From Blastobasis lacticolella (taxonomy: Eukaryota; Arthropoda; Insecta; Lepidoptera; Blastobasidae): a stretch of DNA of 64,000 nt. The notes under the pieces were generated by a model, which was not told where the DNA came from, made no database searches, and was given only the letters and a program-made list of their open reading frames with translations. Below are positions 1 through 12,777 of this stretch, piece by piece; positions within the stretch are counted from its first letter, which is position 1, and the number at the start of each line of letters is the position of its first letter. The stretch is from positions 15,290,173-15,354,172 of the forward strand of contig LR990045.1 in the NCBI GenBank assembly GCA_905147135.1. Direction: 5' to 3'. The position numbers and the translations under genes were made by a program.

Positions 1-95
1 TCTGTATTAACTGCTAGGTATATAAATGTACTTGTGTTTACTTTGGGCAATAAATGAATCTGAATCTGAATCTGAATCTAATTCCACATAAGCCT
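1..95 (+). mobile_element. LINE 3' end with (GAATCT)n tail
   Basis: An AT-rich end with AATAAATG, directly followed by several GAATCT units. A hexamer microsatellite after a polyadenylation-like hexamer is typical of CR1/L2/jockey-group tails. The body lies left of the window. Confidence 0.55.
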
Positions 96-419
96 TTCCG
101 CCACGAGATCTACACGCACTACTGATAACCCGCGATCCTGTGGAAATGTGATCATGGGCTCTATTTTTGTATCGCTCGCCTCGATTCGAAAATCAAAATT
201 GAAAACCGTTCGTAAAAAATAGGGCCCCATATCTCTCACATTTCGTACTAATATTCAGCGAGTTGGTTACAGGCGTTACAGCTACATCGCAGGTGTCAGC
301 AGTCAGCAGTAGGCTGCCCACCGTGACCGATGCGGGGCTGACATGCGGCGGGGCGTACTGCGTTCGGTCACGGCGGCTCTGACACTCTGACGCCACTCTG
401 GCGCACCGACAAAGGGCAC

Positions 420-844
420 TAGGGGTGCCAACTTTTTTCAGACCAAATATAGTATTTTTGGATTCAGTACCTATTAAAATATATTAGATAGGGAATTAGT
501 AATAAAATAAATAGTATTAAAACTAAAATATATTTCTTAGGTGATAAGTAATCTTAAGGAACGCTTTATAATTATTAATAGAATCTAATTCTAAATTATA
601 AACCACCATTAACTCAGCTTTTATGAAAAGTATCAGTAAGTACTCGTAGTTAGCTGCTCCAAGATGGTGTTTATTTGAGTTATTTCTGGACTAAATTCAG
701 GATGCATTGCGGTTTAAGGCATGTGATACTGATAAGTGACTTTGGTGATAAAATATAGTAGTTTCGCCTACTATATTAAAATAACAGTATTAGGACACCT
801 AAAACAGTAGGATACTATATTACATAGTAGGGTTGGCAACCCTA
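420..844. mobile_element. non-autonomous hAT-type element (425 bp)
   Basis: Termini are inverted: TAGGGGTGCCAAC on the left, and GTTGGCAACCCTA on the right (reverse complement TAGGGTTGCCAAC), 12 of 13 matching. The flanks carry a perfect 8-bp duplication, AAGGGCAC, at 412-419 and 845-852. An 8-bp target duplication with short TIRs indicates the hAT superfamily. The interior is AT-rich with no transposase frame. Confidence 0.82.
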
Positions 845-852
845 AAGGGCAC

Positions 853-3800
853 CACCAGGAAATAAAACGATACATTAATAGCGTTGCGGTTTTCTTGTGT
901 TATTACGGGGCCTACATGTGTAGGTATAGGTCCTGTATAATGCTTGATCTTTGCTATGTACCATATGAATATGGATAATGCGAATATGCTCTCGTGGAAG
1001 GCAAATTTGGTTAGTCAACTCAAACTATGATCTCACAGTGTCACATTTTTGTGGGTGCGAATGCAATAAATTACTAACGGACGTTATTTCTGAGGTCGCA
1101 ACGAGCGGTAATTCTTAGTTCTAATTGTGTTATTAAATATATGAGTGTCGAAGAAACGTCTAATATTATTATACTCAATGGGACTTTTAACTAAACGGTT
1201 AAGAAGCATAAAATATATCTACTTAATTTGACGAAAAAATATTTTTCATTTGAGAATTTATTTGAACTAGCTCGAATTGTTTTTATATTTGTTTTATTTC
1301 GAGAGATTCACTCTAAGGCATTAGAGCTGCAATATCTTTTCGACGAGCAAGGGCAACCGATCAAAAGTCGAATCGAACATAAACATTATACAACGACGGT
1401 GCATTAACGCATGTAAAGCGTGCAACTGTGCTAATACCCGAGCTATTGGAGTGAAAGGATGCTCGCGTCGTGACGCCGACCCAAGGAGACTGGAGAAGCG
1501 TGCTGGGGCTGGGCGCGGCAAATTGCCTTGGATATTAGTGTTTTAATGATAACCGCTTATATTATATAATTTTATTAAACGTGCGTAACTTCATGACCTG
1601 TAAAGTAACTCTTTTTTACTCAAAGTACACAACGGGCTTTTATTTTGTAACTAACATTTTACCTAACTAGACTGCGTTCAAATCTCGCGAACGCGCTGCC
1701 AATGCGCCGTTGCAGCAATGGCTTGCGATTCATGTCATCGTACGAAAAAATTTAAGATATGCAGCGAATTCGCGATTTTGTTAACGACATCATCATCACA
1801 GCCCCTAACAGTCCACTGCAGAACTTAGGGCCTCTCCACGAAAGGGGAGGGTATTGCCATATTCTCCACGCCTGACCGGCGCGCGGCGGGTTAAAGATCT
1901 TGTTTAAATATAAGAGAAGAGTTATAAATATAACAATAGAAATCACTGCTGCCCATTTTCCAGCCTACGAAGAGTACATCTTTTGCCAAATGCTAACGTC
2001 ATAAAACAACAAAAATAATACCTAAATTATCTAGTTTAAAAACTTATTTTGTTAAAAAAAAATTGTTTGAGCTTTTTTGTGATAATAAATCTCAAGTTAT
2101 CAAAAGCGTGTTGCCAACCCTGTAAAAACCTTTTCACATCCTTCTTGAAGAACTTCGTATATAAAACCTAATCATACCACAATCTAAGAGTGCGTGAAAG
2201 AAAGTTACTCTAAAATCGCACAGAACGCGAACATTTTTTTTCTAACCCGTTGCGAGAGTTGAGTTGTAAGACAAATTTTCTGTCGATGGCAAGCGATGCG
2301 ATAATAGAGTGGCTGTGGGTACAATTACAAATCCAACCTCAGTTCCTCCATTCATACTTAACTGCAATTTCATATGGACAAGCAAGGGTTTTCTGCAATG
2401 CAAGGGAGACGGGCAAGGCTGCTGTAATTCAAATACGTGTATGTACGTACGGAAACGTGTCATTATTACGTAAAGCGGCAATCTGAACTGTCCCTTACTG
2501 CTATCACATTAAGATCACATGTGCTTTACCATCCTTACCGTTACAACAGCTTGTAGGATCACGAATGTTCGCGCGGTGATCACGAATTGATTGCACCATG
2601 CAGAGTGCGATTCGCAATGTCTTTCATTTCTCAAGTGGCCATTAACACGGATATTAGAAAATGCGTAAGTAATGAATGTGTGTGTATACTCGGTATATAA
2701 CCATTTACCTTTATTATTTTGTAGGTAGTTCGTTATAATTTGAACCTCGTTTCGTCTTTTGAGGTATGCATGAAGTACAACGATATATCGATTTTTATCC
2801 TTAGAAAGAGACATATTTTGTGCCGACCCCACCTAGTAGGATAAGGGCATATAGATGAAAATGATGAGTAACGCCTTCCTGTGATTTTCATCTTTCGTGT
2901 AACTAGAATAAGTAAGAGTTTTCAGATTCAGATCATCCGCTATTGGCTATGGCTTCCTCCACGCTTTTTACTCGCAATAAGAAAAGCAAGTGCCTACATA
3001 CGTAACGTGAGTCCAGGGCGCATGCTAGAATTACCCTTGATGGGGTAGTGTTGTAGCGTAATAACAAGATTAAAGTTTTCCGAATGAGCAAGTACAGCTA
3101 AGCCGTGATTGCCCATTAACCAACAGGTGCAAAGTGCCAGAAGTAAAAAGAGCAAAATGAGGTTCCCTTTCACAATCCATAATGATTAATTACCTGCACT
3201 TAATCGCGAATTGGAGTCGAACAATGCTCGCTGCGTGCGCGCAGGGCTCTTGGGGAGGGCAACGCTGTAAAAAACGAGTGTTCTGCTGCCCCAACCTGTT
3301 ATTCTATAATTCGAGAGCGCCGCCAGCGGATAATAACCGTAATAAGGTGAGCGCCGGGGCCCATAAGTCACGGGCCGCGTAAGGCACACCCATTACCGAA
3401 GTACTGGCAGAGATTAACGCATGAGAAAATTGGCACTCCTTCTTTTTGCCGGAGATAGCTTCGAAAAAGGGGTCCCGAAATAGAATCGATAAGTAACGGA
3501 CATTTCATTCACTGTCGTTATTTTTAGAACGGCGCGGTAATGACAGCTGCGCGTGCGCCATTACGGCGGATTACCTAAGTGAAATTGAAAGACGATTTGC
3601 ACAGCCACTGCAATCAGTACACGGCGAGATGTAATCAGCTCCCGCCGACAGGTTGCCGAACGCGGGGCTGCCAATAATACTTAAGCCACTCGCGGTCTCC
3701 AATAAAAAGTCCCCCTTATGACATAAATATCATCGGAGAGAAACGACCGTCACGTTCCGGCCGACCCGCGCAGCTTCCCACAGTACTAGTCACGAACTTA

Positions 3801-4528
3801 TACTTCACTTAATTAACTTAAATAAGACACTTTTGCGAGTTAAAAAACAAACGGAGCCGTAGGTAGAAAGGTCGCTGTTGCGTGGAACCGGATTATCCGC
3901 GGCTTCGGAGCTTCGGACCACACTTTATGTCACTTTTTATTTTTAATGAGCCCTTTTATCGCGACACTAATAATCGCCGCGAAAGGGGTTTTAATTATTT
4001 GTAATTATTGCGAGGCGACATCGGAATTAACGCTCTATGTCGGTATCGCGTCATGTCCATTTCACAGAAGGTAAATGCGTTAAAAATAAATGATCGTATT
4101 TAAACACTTTAATTGCAGATATAATTAAAGCAAAATAATTTTATGCTATTCAGGGTAATTAAGTTTTAGTGGTAATTAAATATTATAGTGCTTAACTAGA
4201 GTACCCGATATTTTCTGATCACATTTCTTTTGTGGTCAAACCACCACCTTGACACTGATAAAATAGCTACGTTTTTACAAATTATTTGCTTACTATCAGC
4301 AAAGTCCAGTCCAGCTATCCAGTCAAGAAGTCTTAGATCTACGTCCAACAGAGTGCTCATCCTCTTCAGCAACCGTCCGTTGAACTTGTATTCCCACAAT
4401 CTTCATTTTTAACATGTGGGTTGAAGGCAGTGGCGTTGAAAATATACAACAGAAATCGATGACCATTTCAGAGACACGTACTTCTTCGAAGGAGTTCGTC
4501 ACCACATCATATCATCAATAACTGGGGG
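853..4528. other. gene-poor intergenic stretch with retroelement tails
   Basis: No gene recognised. 1784-1880 is a minus-oriented RTE-type 3' end (compare the plus copy at 40050-40165). 2100-2165 matches the repeat also seen near 20.47 and 58.0 kb. 2818-2865 is another retroelement tail. 3100-4150 is a moderately GC-rich mixed stretch with homeodomain-like TAAT cores that could be regulatory; this cannot be shown from one sequence. Confidence 0.6.
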
Positions 4529-4617
4529 CTATTAAGTCTTAGTAGACTTAATAGTCAAGTCCTGGACTTGACCCTCCTCTATGCAGAGGAGGGTCACGTC
4601 CAGCACTAATGTTAGTG
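4529..4617. repeat. run of four consecutive palindromes
   Basis: Back to back: an 11-bp stem (4529-4539 with 4544-4554, loop 4); an 8-bp dyad (4555-4562 with 4564-4571); a 19-bp stem with one mismatch (4562-4580 with 4585-4603, loop ATGC); and a 6-bp dyad (4604-4609 with 4612-4617). The second and third share bases, so they are mutually exclusive folds. Confidence 0.85.
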
Positions 4618-7600
4618 TAAGAGCATTACCATAATTCTAAATTACTCAACCGAAATGCTGCTGTCGATTTTATGGTTTACGAAGGTAATAAGTGTGATAT
4701 GTGTCCGTGACAGACACCCGTTAATGGATGGGGTTGGTGCTACATTCTGTTTTGCCGTTCATTCCGGTCACCACATTTACACAGCTTACAAACTAATCAT
4801 TAACTATCTGTTACAGACGATTATAAAAACGTGACAACGCACCTGTGGCTCTGCATTTTTATTGCCGGCAAACAAAATGCATCAATCGAAGATGTTATGG
4901 GAGACAGTGGCCGCTCACTATCAGGCTGTCTACTCGTTTGTCCGTTCAAAATAAAAATATCTCCTTCCAATTTTCTCTCTAAACTCTTAACACCAACGAC
5001 ACGATAAAGTCTGCTACAACCAAAAAATTTAAAGAAGAACTCAGGTGTAGGTACAGCCAGAATTTGCGGCGTAACATATCCATTTGGAAACAGCAAGTCA
5101 CGCGTCGGCCCCTCGCGACTGCTCGCGAAGCGGCGCTTCTCAACCGTGAATTGATTTGCGAGGCACCGACGACAGACGTGCACTTGCATTGAAAATAAAA
5201 ACCTAAAAGCATTGTACGTTCGTGCCTAAAAGGTTAAAAAGAACCCAGAATGGCAGGCACAATGTGCCTGGCGATCACTCCGCAGTCCGCGCATGACAAT
5301 GTAATAATGCGTTATGGGAAAAACGCCCACAATATGTTGCTACTTTGGTTTGGTAGTTAATAGGTGGTTTCAAGAGTGTTTGGCTTTTTTGGAAATTTCA
5401 ATTTGTAATTAAATTTCTTCAGTTAAGCAGTTCTAATACACATAATAGATACCTACACATTATTTAACTAAACAGAAAATTTATGTTTTCTATTCTTGTT
5501 TCTCTGCCCTCAGACCTACGCCCGCCATGAGGATTAACATATAGAATAAAAATATGTACGAAATGCACTTATTTATTTGTATATTTTCTTCTGTGTTCTT
5601 AGTCCATAATTTGATACTCAATTGAAATAGTAATAAATAATAAATATCGGTTATACTTCAATCTAGAACAAGAAGTTTATAAGTGCACCACCCATCCACC
5701 CACCATCCTTATTTCACAGCAGGATAGGCATCAACAACAAATAAGTATTCACTTTAAAATATTAAATAAAAATGAACTAAGAAACGTAGTGAAACATATA
5801 TAATAGAATAAATAAAAGGAAGACAACGCGCCGCGTCTCTGCATAGCGCATGCGTCTACAATATTTTAATAACCACTTATATGCAAATGGCTCCAAGGCT
5901 AATATATTAGTCCTGAGTGAATTATGACATAGAGTTTTATGCTTCACAACAATAGCCTACGGTAGGCCACCTATTACGTAGACTATAAGCTAAAGATAGC
6001 CCAGTAAGTGAATGTTATACCAGTAAAGGTGTGTGTGGTAAAATAACTAACCGCTAAAGGCAGGGTATCGATTTGTGAGATATTGTAATTATGGAGTGTA
6101 ATAAACAGTAATTTTGCTGGTGTTGTATGTTATATCTGCGTCGAAAGTAAAGTAGTGCCTATGGGTAATAAGGTTTAGTTTGGGTTTAGGCATTATACTT
6201 ATTGAGTCTACTTATAATTTTCAATAATTTTAGTTACTAGTATCTGTTTTTGGAAACATCTACTATTTAGGCAACACATCATTTTTTTTATACCACCAAG
6301 GTGACTTACGACCTGCCTGATGGTAAGCAGTCACCGCAGCATATGGACGTTTAAAATACCAGGGGCATCACCCACGCGTTGCCGACCCCGAAAAAATCTT
6401 TTAACCCCTAAGCATCTGAAAACAATAATCATATCAAAACAATAATTCAATCCAGATTAAAAAAAATTCATTTGCAGTCACATCTTGCAATATTTTACAA
6501 CATGACAAACTCTTTTTTTTTTGTGAGTTTAATCTGACTCTACAATCTACATTAAGTATAGTCTTGATCTAACTAAATGATCAACATTCAGTATAGGTAT
6601 GTTATTTACCTACTCGTTCATTGTTATTATATGTGAACTGTAGGCATGCTTATAATAAATTAAGTACCGTGTAAGTAAGTGGTGCGGTAAACTGGCTGTA
6701 ATTATCCACATTAGTAATGCATGGGTTATGGCCAAACTTCACGCTCGGCAGCCGGGTTGGAGACAAGAGATAACGCGCTGCCTATTTTCTGGTCACGGAG
6801 ATCGCAGCTGTCAATCTCCAGTATGTACTTTCCCCATAAATCGAAGGGGTTGGTGCAATAAGCTACTCTGCCACTACACCACACGGCACTAAACAAAACT
6901 TTCCTCAAAGGCGCAGGTCCTAAAGTACAGATGTCGGCGTAATATTATTTACATTGGCTAGTTTGACTTCGTAGCACGTGTTCCTGTGTGATTAAAATAC
7001 GAGACCGAAACTATCCGATGTGCATTGTCTACCATCGTCATCTGTCTTGCTACAGCCACTTTGCCGGTTAGAGCCAGTGTAGGGCGGTCACAACCACAAG
7101 TAAGATAATGTTGGTCACAACATCGCGATCGCGAGGCCGTACAGCCCGCGCCGGCGCACCTGCCGCGGGCACACGCCGGCGCGCATGCGCGAACGTGCGA
7201 CACGAAAACACTCTTTATCATTAAAGGCTTTTATTTTTTGCGCAATGGTTCTTTTTTATGTGGCTCGATTTGTTTTAATTTAACGTCAACATGAGGGTCT
7301 TTTTGGGGTGCTTCAAATGTTTGTGTTTGGATTGTTTCAAAGAGACAGGAACTTATTGTTTTACTTTGAATTTTATTTCACATTTCATATTTTTTCGCGT
7401 TACCGTCACTTGTAGTTTTAATTAGGATTTATTTTAAGATAATTTTGGTACAAACCTGCTTTGTGTTTTAAAACATACCTTTTAGTGTTCCATAGAAGGC
7501 GCTGTCTGTGCTGCGCTGTGTGTGCACTTGCTGGCGTGGTTTGTATACATTAAAATCTATGCACCTACCTAAAATTACTTATTTTATTAAAATCCAATTA

Positions 7601-8011
7601 AGTAAATTATATGTATTTAATTTTTTTAATGCAGTGGCACAATTACATAACAAGAAGGCCAAAGGTGTAAAAATAAGGGTCTTTCCTATTGAAAACTTGA
7701 CTTAGGAGCTGGAAAATGTAGCCACAACCGCCATGCGAGAAGTTAGTTGAAGTTTGAAGTTTTGAAAATACACTATAGTACGCACGCTTATTTGCTTCTA
7801 TTGTTTAGTCGTCGAAAACTCAATCAAGAAAGCAAAAACGGTGGTTTAGCTACCTGAACCGACTCTAGAAAGGCTACTTGCAATATACGAGTACCGCACG
7901 TCAACCACTTTATCTCACGCATTTTCAAAAATGTTCCATCGTGCGTTCGTGTCTAGTATAATATCGGTGGCGGGAATACCAGTGCAACGTATACATTATC
8001 CATCTTCTAGA
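4618..8011. other. intergenic stretch with dispersed repeats
   Basis: No gene recognised. About 4815-4930 resembles the LINE 3' UTR family near 58.5 kb. 6270-6425 is a clear copy of the repeat found at 57890-58060 (shared TGATGGTAAGCAGTCACCGC). 6700-6900 holds a degraded RTE-type tail. 7130-7200 is a short GC-rich patch. The rest is unique, AT-rich DNA. Confidence 0.6.
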
Positions 8012-8175
8012 ACTGCAATCGCACATCTAGACCTTCGTGGGCCGCGAAATAATTGACAAAATTGCTGTGCGCACGAGCGCCCTTCGCTGTCACCAGTTCC
8101 GATACGGAGTACAGCGGCTCAGTGACGGCCTCAGGGCTTTTAAACGGTTGCCTCGCTAATTATTTTACTAGTGTT
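8012..8175 (+). repeat. direct repeat, copy 1 (diverged duplicate of 9121-9340)
   Basis: Matches the second copy in order across several short blocks, such as CTGTGC followed by GAGCGCCC, CCAGTT, GGCTCA, GGGCTTTTAAA and GCTAATTATTT. This copy lacks the long palindrome of copy 2. Confidence 0.65.
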
Positions 8176-9120
8176 CGTGAGCGTGCAAGTTAAAAATGGT
8201 CAACTGTTAATTTGTAGTATTATAAATAAATATGGTTGGACAAATTCGCCACCTGGCCCCAAATCCCCAAAGCCCCAATCTGCCCTTTTCTTTACTTAGA
8301 TTTTTACTGTCGGGTAGAGTTAAAATCATATTTATTTCCATGAAATACTTTTGCTTTAAACTATCTAATCTATTTCACTAGCGCTTTGTTTTATTGACGT
8401 TCATTATAGCTGTTCATATGTAAGACCTGTTAAAAAATTGCGATATTTCGCGATCAATACCAAGTCTTATGTCTCACTGAAGTCAATGTGAATTTTAATC
8501 TTCAACACATCTCAACTCTATAGAGAGTGGGGAGGGTAGGAGCACCCCTCCTGTTGAGCTCCCAGCCGTTGAGCTAAAGTTAAATTAGGCCGGCACTCTA
8601 CTTAGGCCGGTATATCAAAGCCAAAGCAAAAAACTGCATCAAAGAATCAACTTCCTCTGAGGTTAGGCTGTAGCTTACCAATTACAAGTTCGGTATTGTA
8701 TTTCTTTCACCACCTTTGATTGAGATGGAGCAGCCACAAATATCAAGTGGTTGAAGAGTGAAAAGACTGGAGCTAACAGAGAGAGAGGGATAATCTAAAT
8801 GATAATTGAAGCTAAGCTTCAAAGCCGAAGCATTCAGCGTAGTATTAGGGAAGACCGTTGCCGTACATTCCACTATCTAATCGAGGACATTTGATTAAAG
8901 GTCAGTCCAAAAGTAGGTAGGTACCCTAAACTTACGAACGTCTATGAAAAGTTGATGAATGTGGAAAAAGCGACTGAAGTTTGTCAGGACTGTAGCAGGT
9001 GTAACAATGTGAGTACTTGCACCTATGGGATTACAGATGCCATCCCAACTTCGCCTAATGAATGATCGGCTTGGCCGACTTGTCAGCCAGTCGGTTGATC
9101 GGCCAAAGTTTCGTCCCATC

Positions 9121-9340
9121 TCTAATTGCAACGATTCCAATATTTATAAGCTTCGTGAATATGTGAAATTTCTGTGCAAATGAGTGCCCTTCCCTGTCGC
9201 CAGTTAGCTAGAGTGTCACTGAGTACCGCCAGTGGCGGTACTCAGTGGCTCAAGAGCGGCATGACCTGAGGGCTTTTAAAGACTCGATCGGACTCGGTAA
9301 GGTTGCCACGCTAATTATTTAACAGATGTTCCTGTCAATA
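9121..9340 (+). repeat. direct repeat, copy 2, carrying an inserted palindrome
   Basis: Homologous to 8012-8175 with indels. It contains the 31-bp palindrome at 9217-9247, and a second insertion (ACTCGATCGGACTCGGT-like) before the shared GTTGCC...CGCTAATTATTT end. Confidence 0.65.
9217..9247. repeat. 15-bp perfect palindrome arms around one base
   Basis: CACTGAGTACCGCCA at 9217-9231, G at 9232, then its exact reverse complement at 9233-9247. Confidence 0.95.
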
Positions 9341-9705
9341 ATTATATGGTGGCACTCCATTGGCGTGAGCAAACTACACGGTAACCCAACGTTGTGTGTA
9401 AGTAGCTAGACTCTGTCTAAAAAGTCAAGCGTCTTGGGAATAGTGGGGAAATAAAAATATTCAACTAGTAAGCAACAGTGATTGAATAAAGAAGACATCC
9501 GTCTGTATACAACAACATAGTTGCTACAAGATGGGCGTCTTAATTTAATCAGTGTTGCTTACTTGTTGATTTCAATCAACCTTATAATTTCCCAAGTTGT
9601 TTGTCTTTTTAAACAGAGCCTATCACGGGTAATTACTGTACATTACCCTTTGGACACTTAGTCCGACAATCGGAGCAACATTATCTGTTTTTTCTTCTCT
9701 TAATC

Positions 9706-9740
9706 GAAGTTAGCATTTAGCCAAAAAACATGCTAACTTC
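9706..9740. repeat. hairpin, 11-bp perfect stem
   Basis: GAAGTTAGCAT at 9706-9716 pairs with ATGCTAACTTC at 9730-9740, leaving a 13-nt loop. Confidence 0.85.
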
Positions 9741-11411
9741 AATAAACTTCAAATGAAATTAATTTACCTGAGTACAGTTCTTTACATAGAAAAATAATCA
9801 AATATTACCAAATTTTTAAATGTAAAGTAAATTTTATATAAAAGCTGGATCCGGACCACAACGACGACCTAAAAAGAATCTGAAGAATCTGCTCTCAGGA
9901 TTCCTAAGGTTAATTTAGAAAATAATTAGGTATTGGTGCGTAAGTAAGCCTAGTACGTCCCTCCCCTTTTATCTAAGGGGCATCAGACGCGGGTTGAAAA
10001 TCTTCCACCATTAGTAGGTATGTTGTCGATAATCCACCAACGCGCATCTGGGCCTTTAAAGGCAAGAGCGAATAGGTACTACCTAGTTGTAAATGCTTGG
10101 GCAAAAATGCAATATTTGTTGCATGAACCGTGTTGACATAATCGATAGACATTTCTGGGCGAATTGACGTTAGTGTTAACTTATTTACCAACGGTATTAG
10201 TAATTCCTATTTCACAAACTGTCATTTCGATTAACTGTAACAAGGTGCCATCCCATTCTAATCGCGCGCGGATAATACTGAAGAAATTATTGCATTTTGC
10301 CCAACCCGCATGCGTGTTACAATATTAGTGAGAGCTCGTCCCAACAGTGGGGAGGTATTGAGAAGGGAGTCGTAAAGTGAGCTGCCAAGGCGGCCCCGGG
10401 CGACCCCGCAGCCGCCACTGCGCGGGCGCGTGCGTTTTATTTATCTCGTACAAGGAGCTTAAAGAAAATGAACCCTTTCACATTAACAACACCAGGGGCA
10501 TCGCCAGGGCTTTGCCCACTTTTATAACACGTTGCTCTGCCGAAAGTTCAGTTCCCCAAATCCCCACTCCTTGAAGCACTGGAGACATTGGTACTCAGCG
10601 GCAGGAACACAATACTATTTAATATAGTAGTAGCTCCAATAACGTGATACCCCGCTATGTCCAACCTCTCATAAAAAACCTTCGATCAACTAATACATAG
10701 AGATAATACTTTCATGAAACGGACCCCAGGATTCGTCTGTAATCTCCATACTTGGCAGGAGGGACCGAAATCGCAGTGTTGAATAGGTAGGTACCCATTT
10801 TTAATAATGTGGCCAAAGAATGCCACACATTAGCCGCTTCGTGACCACAAGGAATTTCCAGCAACGCAACAGCTTCTCGACGCGTGCATTTTTTACGGTG
10901 CGGCGGCGCGGTCGGCGGCGCGTCTTTTTCGTTTTTGGTGCGCGCGCGCAGCGGTAAGTCACGACGCGGCGCGCCGGGGGCTGAGTGGCACCTACGCGCG
11001 AACGGGTATCGGCAACGCAGCTTGCATTACCTGGATCTTTATTACTTGCTGCTCTTTCTTTCTTGCGGGGCGCGCTTAATTTGCGCGAGAAAGCGCCGCT
11101 GTGCGGTAACGAGCGGTTTCCTGGGATTCTTTCGAAAAAACAGTGTTGTGTTCTGTCAAAGACCGCTTAGGAACGAACCTTACCTACAAGGCTAGAGTGA
11201 ATGGTCTGCTTCTTCTCCGCATAGTGTGAAGTGGCGCCAGTGCAGCAGTGGACTGTACGGGCTGTTGATGCTTACAACCAGCGTTCAAATGCCTAGTTGT
11301 ACACTTGTAGCTGAAATATATATTATCTGTTATAAGCACGCAACTAACAAATAGAGTTGACAAGTATGTTAGCTTTCAACAATCTGATTACGAACATTAT
11401 TAAGTAAATCA
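9741..11411. other. intergenic stretch with a CpG-rich island
   Basis: No gene recognised. 10480-10560 holds a remnant of the dispersed repeat with CCAGGGGCATC. 10870-11170 is a GC-rich block that is open in two frames by composition but has no recognisable domain; it may be regulatory. Confidence 0.5.
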
Positions 11412-11476
11412 TGGTCAAGGCGGATCCCGGGCCTTCGTTCTCGAGAGCACAACCGGGACATTAACGCCAAGATGAT
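11412..11476 (+). mobile_element. SINE family A fragment (3' end)
   Basis: Matches the 3' terminus of the 12136 copy: ATGGTCAAGGCGGA, then CCCGGGCC, GAGAGCACAACCGGGACATT and AACGCCAAGATGATT. Confidence 0.85.
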
Positions 11477-12135
11477 TGATATTTATCAATCATGTATGTA
11501 ACTGAGCACATAAGTAACTCAACCATAGCAAACAACCAAAAATCAAGACGTCAACAATCTACTTACTTTGTATGTACTTACTTGTATTTTACGTATCACC
11601 GTAGCGTTCCGTCCTGTATACAAGCTCGACAATGCGGTGTCCCAAGGGCCGCGGGCGCCTGCGCAGGGCCGGCCGAGTCACGCGCCGCCCGCCTCGCCTA
11701 ATTACACCGAGCGTGAGCCACACTACATACTCGGAAAGTCGGAACTCTTGGAACCATTTGACTGTGTGCTCTGATGTGTTTATTGGGTCTCTATTGTATG
11801 TCCTAATTTTTGTCATCCTAATTATCGAAAGTCCTAATGTCGTTAGTCCTAATCCTTCGAAGTCCTTATTTGATATTATCCTACTCCTACATAAATAGGA
11901 AAACAAGCATATTTTGAATCATTTGACGCCAGTTTGTAAAAATTTTGTGCTGCTGTGCTTCGCTCGCTCGGCTCGTTGGTTTATAATAACTTTTCAACTG
12001 ACCCGCAGGACTTATTTTTCCGGGGAAATTTGCACTTTGCAATAATGTAGCTTTTTACTAATTAAAAATCGGATCCTGGCAGAAACCAAAATTAATAAAA
12101 AATAATCATCTTGATTGTGCACTCGCACTCGGTTA

Positions 12136-12474
12136 GAGCGTTGGTGGCCGAGCGGTTAGAGTATGCAACTCGTAAGCCAGAGGTCCCGGGTTCGAATCCC
12201 TCTCCGGCCATGTACCAATGACTGTTTTCTGAGTTATGTACATTAGTTGAATACTAACCGATGCTCTTACGGTGAGAGAAAACATCGTGATGAAACCTGC
12301 ACATGGATGTGTAGCCATGGTTCAATCTGGTCAGGTGCCCCTGGTAGCATGGAGGTCAGATGGCAGTCGCTTCACTGTAATTACCCGACCTGCCGAATCC
12401 TGGATCATGGTCAAGGCGGACCCCGGGCCCTCTTGCGCGAGAGCACAACCGGGACATTAACGCCAAGATGATTA
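12136..12474 (+). mobile_element. tRNA-derived SINE (family A), near full length
   Basis: The tRNA-like head has an A box TGGCCGAGCGG (12145-12155) and a B box GGTTCGAATCC (12189-12199), the pol III internal promoter. A unique body follows, shared with copies at 12487, 37208, 63100 and 63779, and ends in AACGCCAAGATGATT. It is not a functional tRNA gene: the anticodon stem pairs poorly and the body continues past the head. Confidence 0.9.
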
Positions 12475-12486
12475 TTTATTTTTTCT

Positions 12487-12777
12487 CGGGCCCAGTGTCT
12501 GCCTAGACCGTGATCCAGGCTTTGGCAGATCAGGTAATTACAGTGAAGCGACTGCTATCTGAACAACGTGACCCTGTTAGCAGGGGAACCTGACTAAATT
12601 GGATCATGATTAAACATTCAGGCGCCTGAATGTGCAGGTTTCATCACGATGTTTTTCTTCACCGTAAGAGCATCGGTAAGTGTTCTACTACGAAACTCAG
12701 AAAAGAGTCATTGGTACGAATCCGCTTCCTCTCGCTTACGAGTCGGACACCTTAACTAGTAGGCCACCAACGCTTCG
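12487..12777 (-). mobile_element. tRNA-derived SINE (family A), inverted copy
   Basis: Reverse complement of the preceding element over most of its length. It lies tail to tail with it, about 12 bp apart. The tRNA-like head (near 12705-12770) is more decayed than in the plus copy. Confidence 0.88.

Noticed and set aside
10884..11195. 103-codon frame in a GC-rich island
   Set aside because: GC-rich sequence lacks stop codons by composition; overlapping frames are equally open and none resembles a protein.
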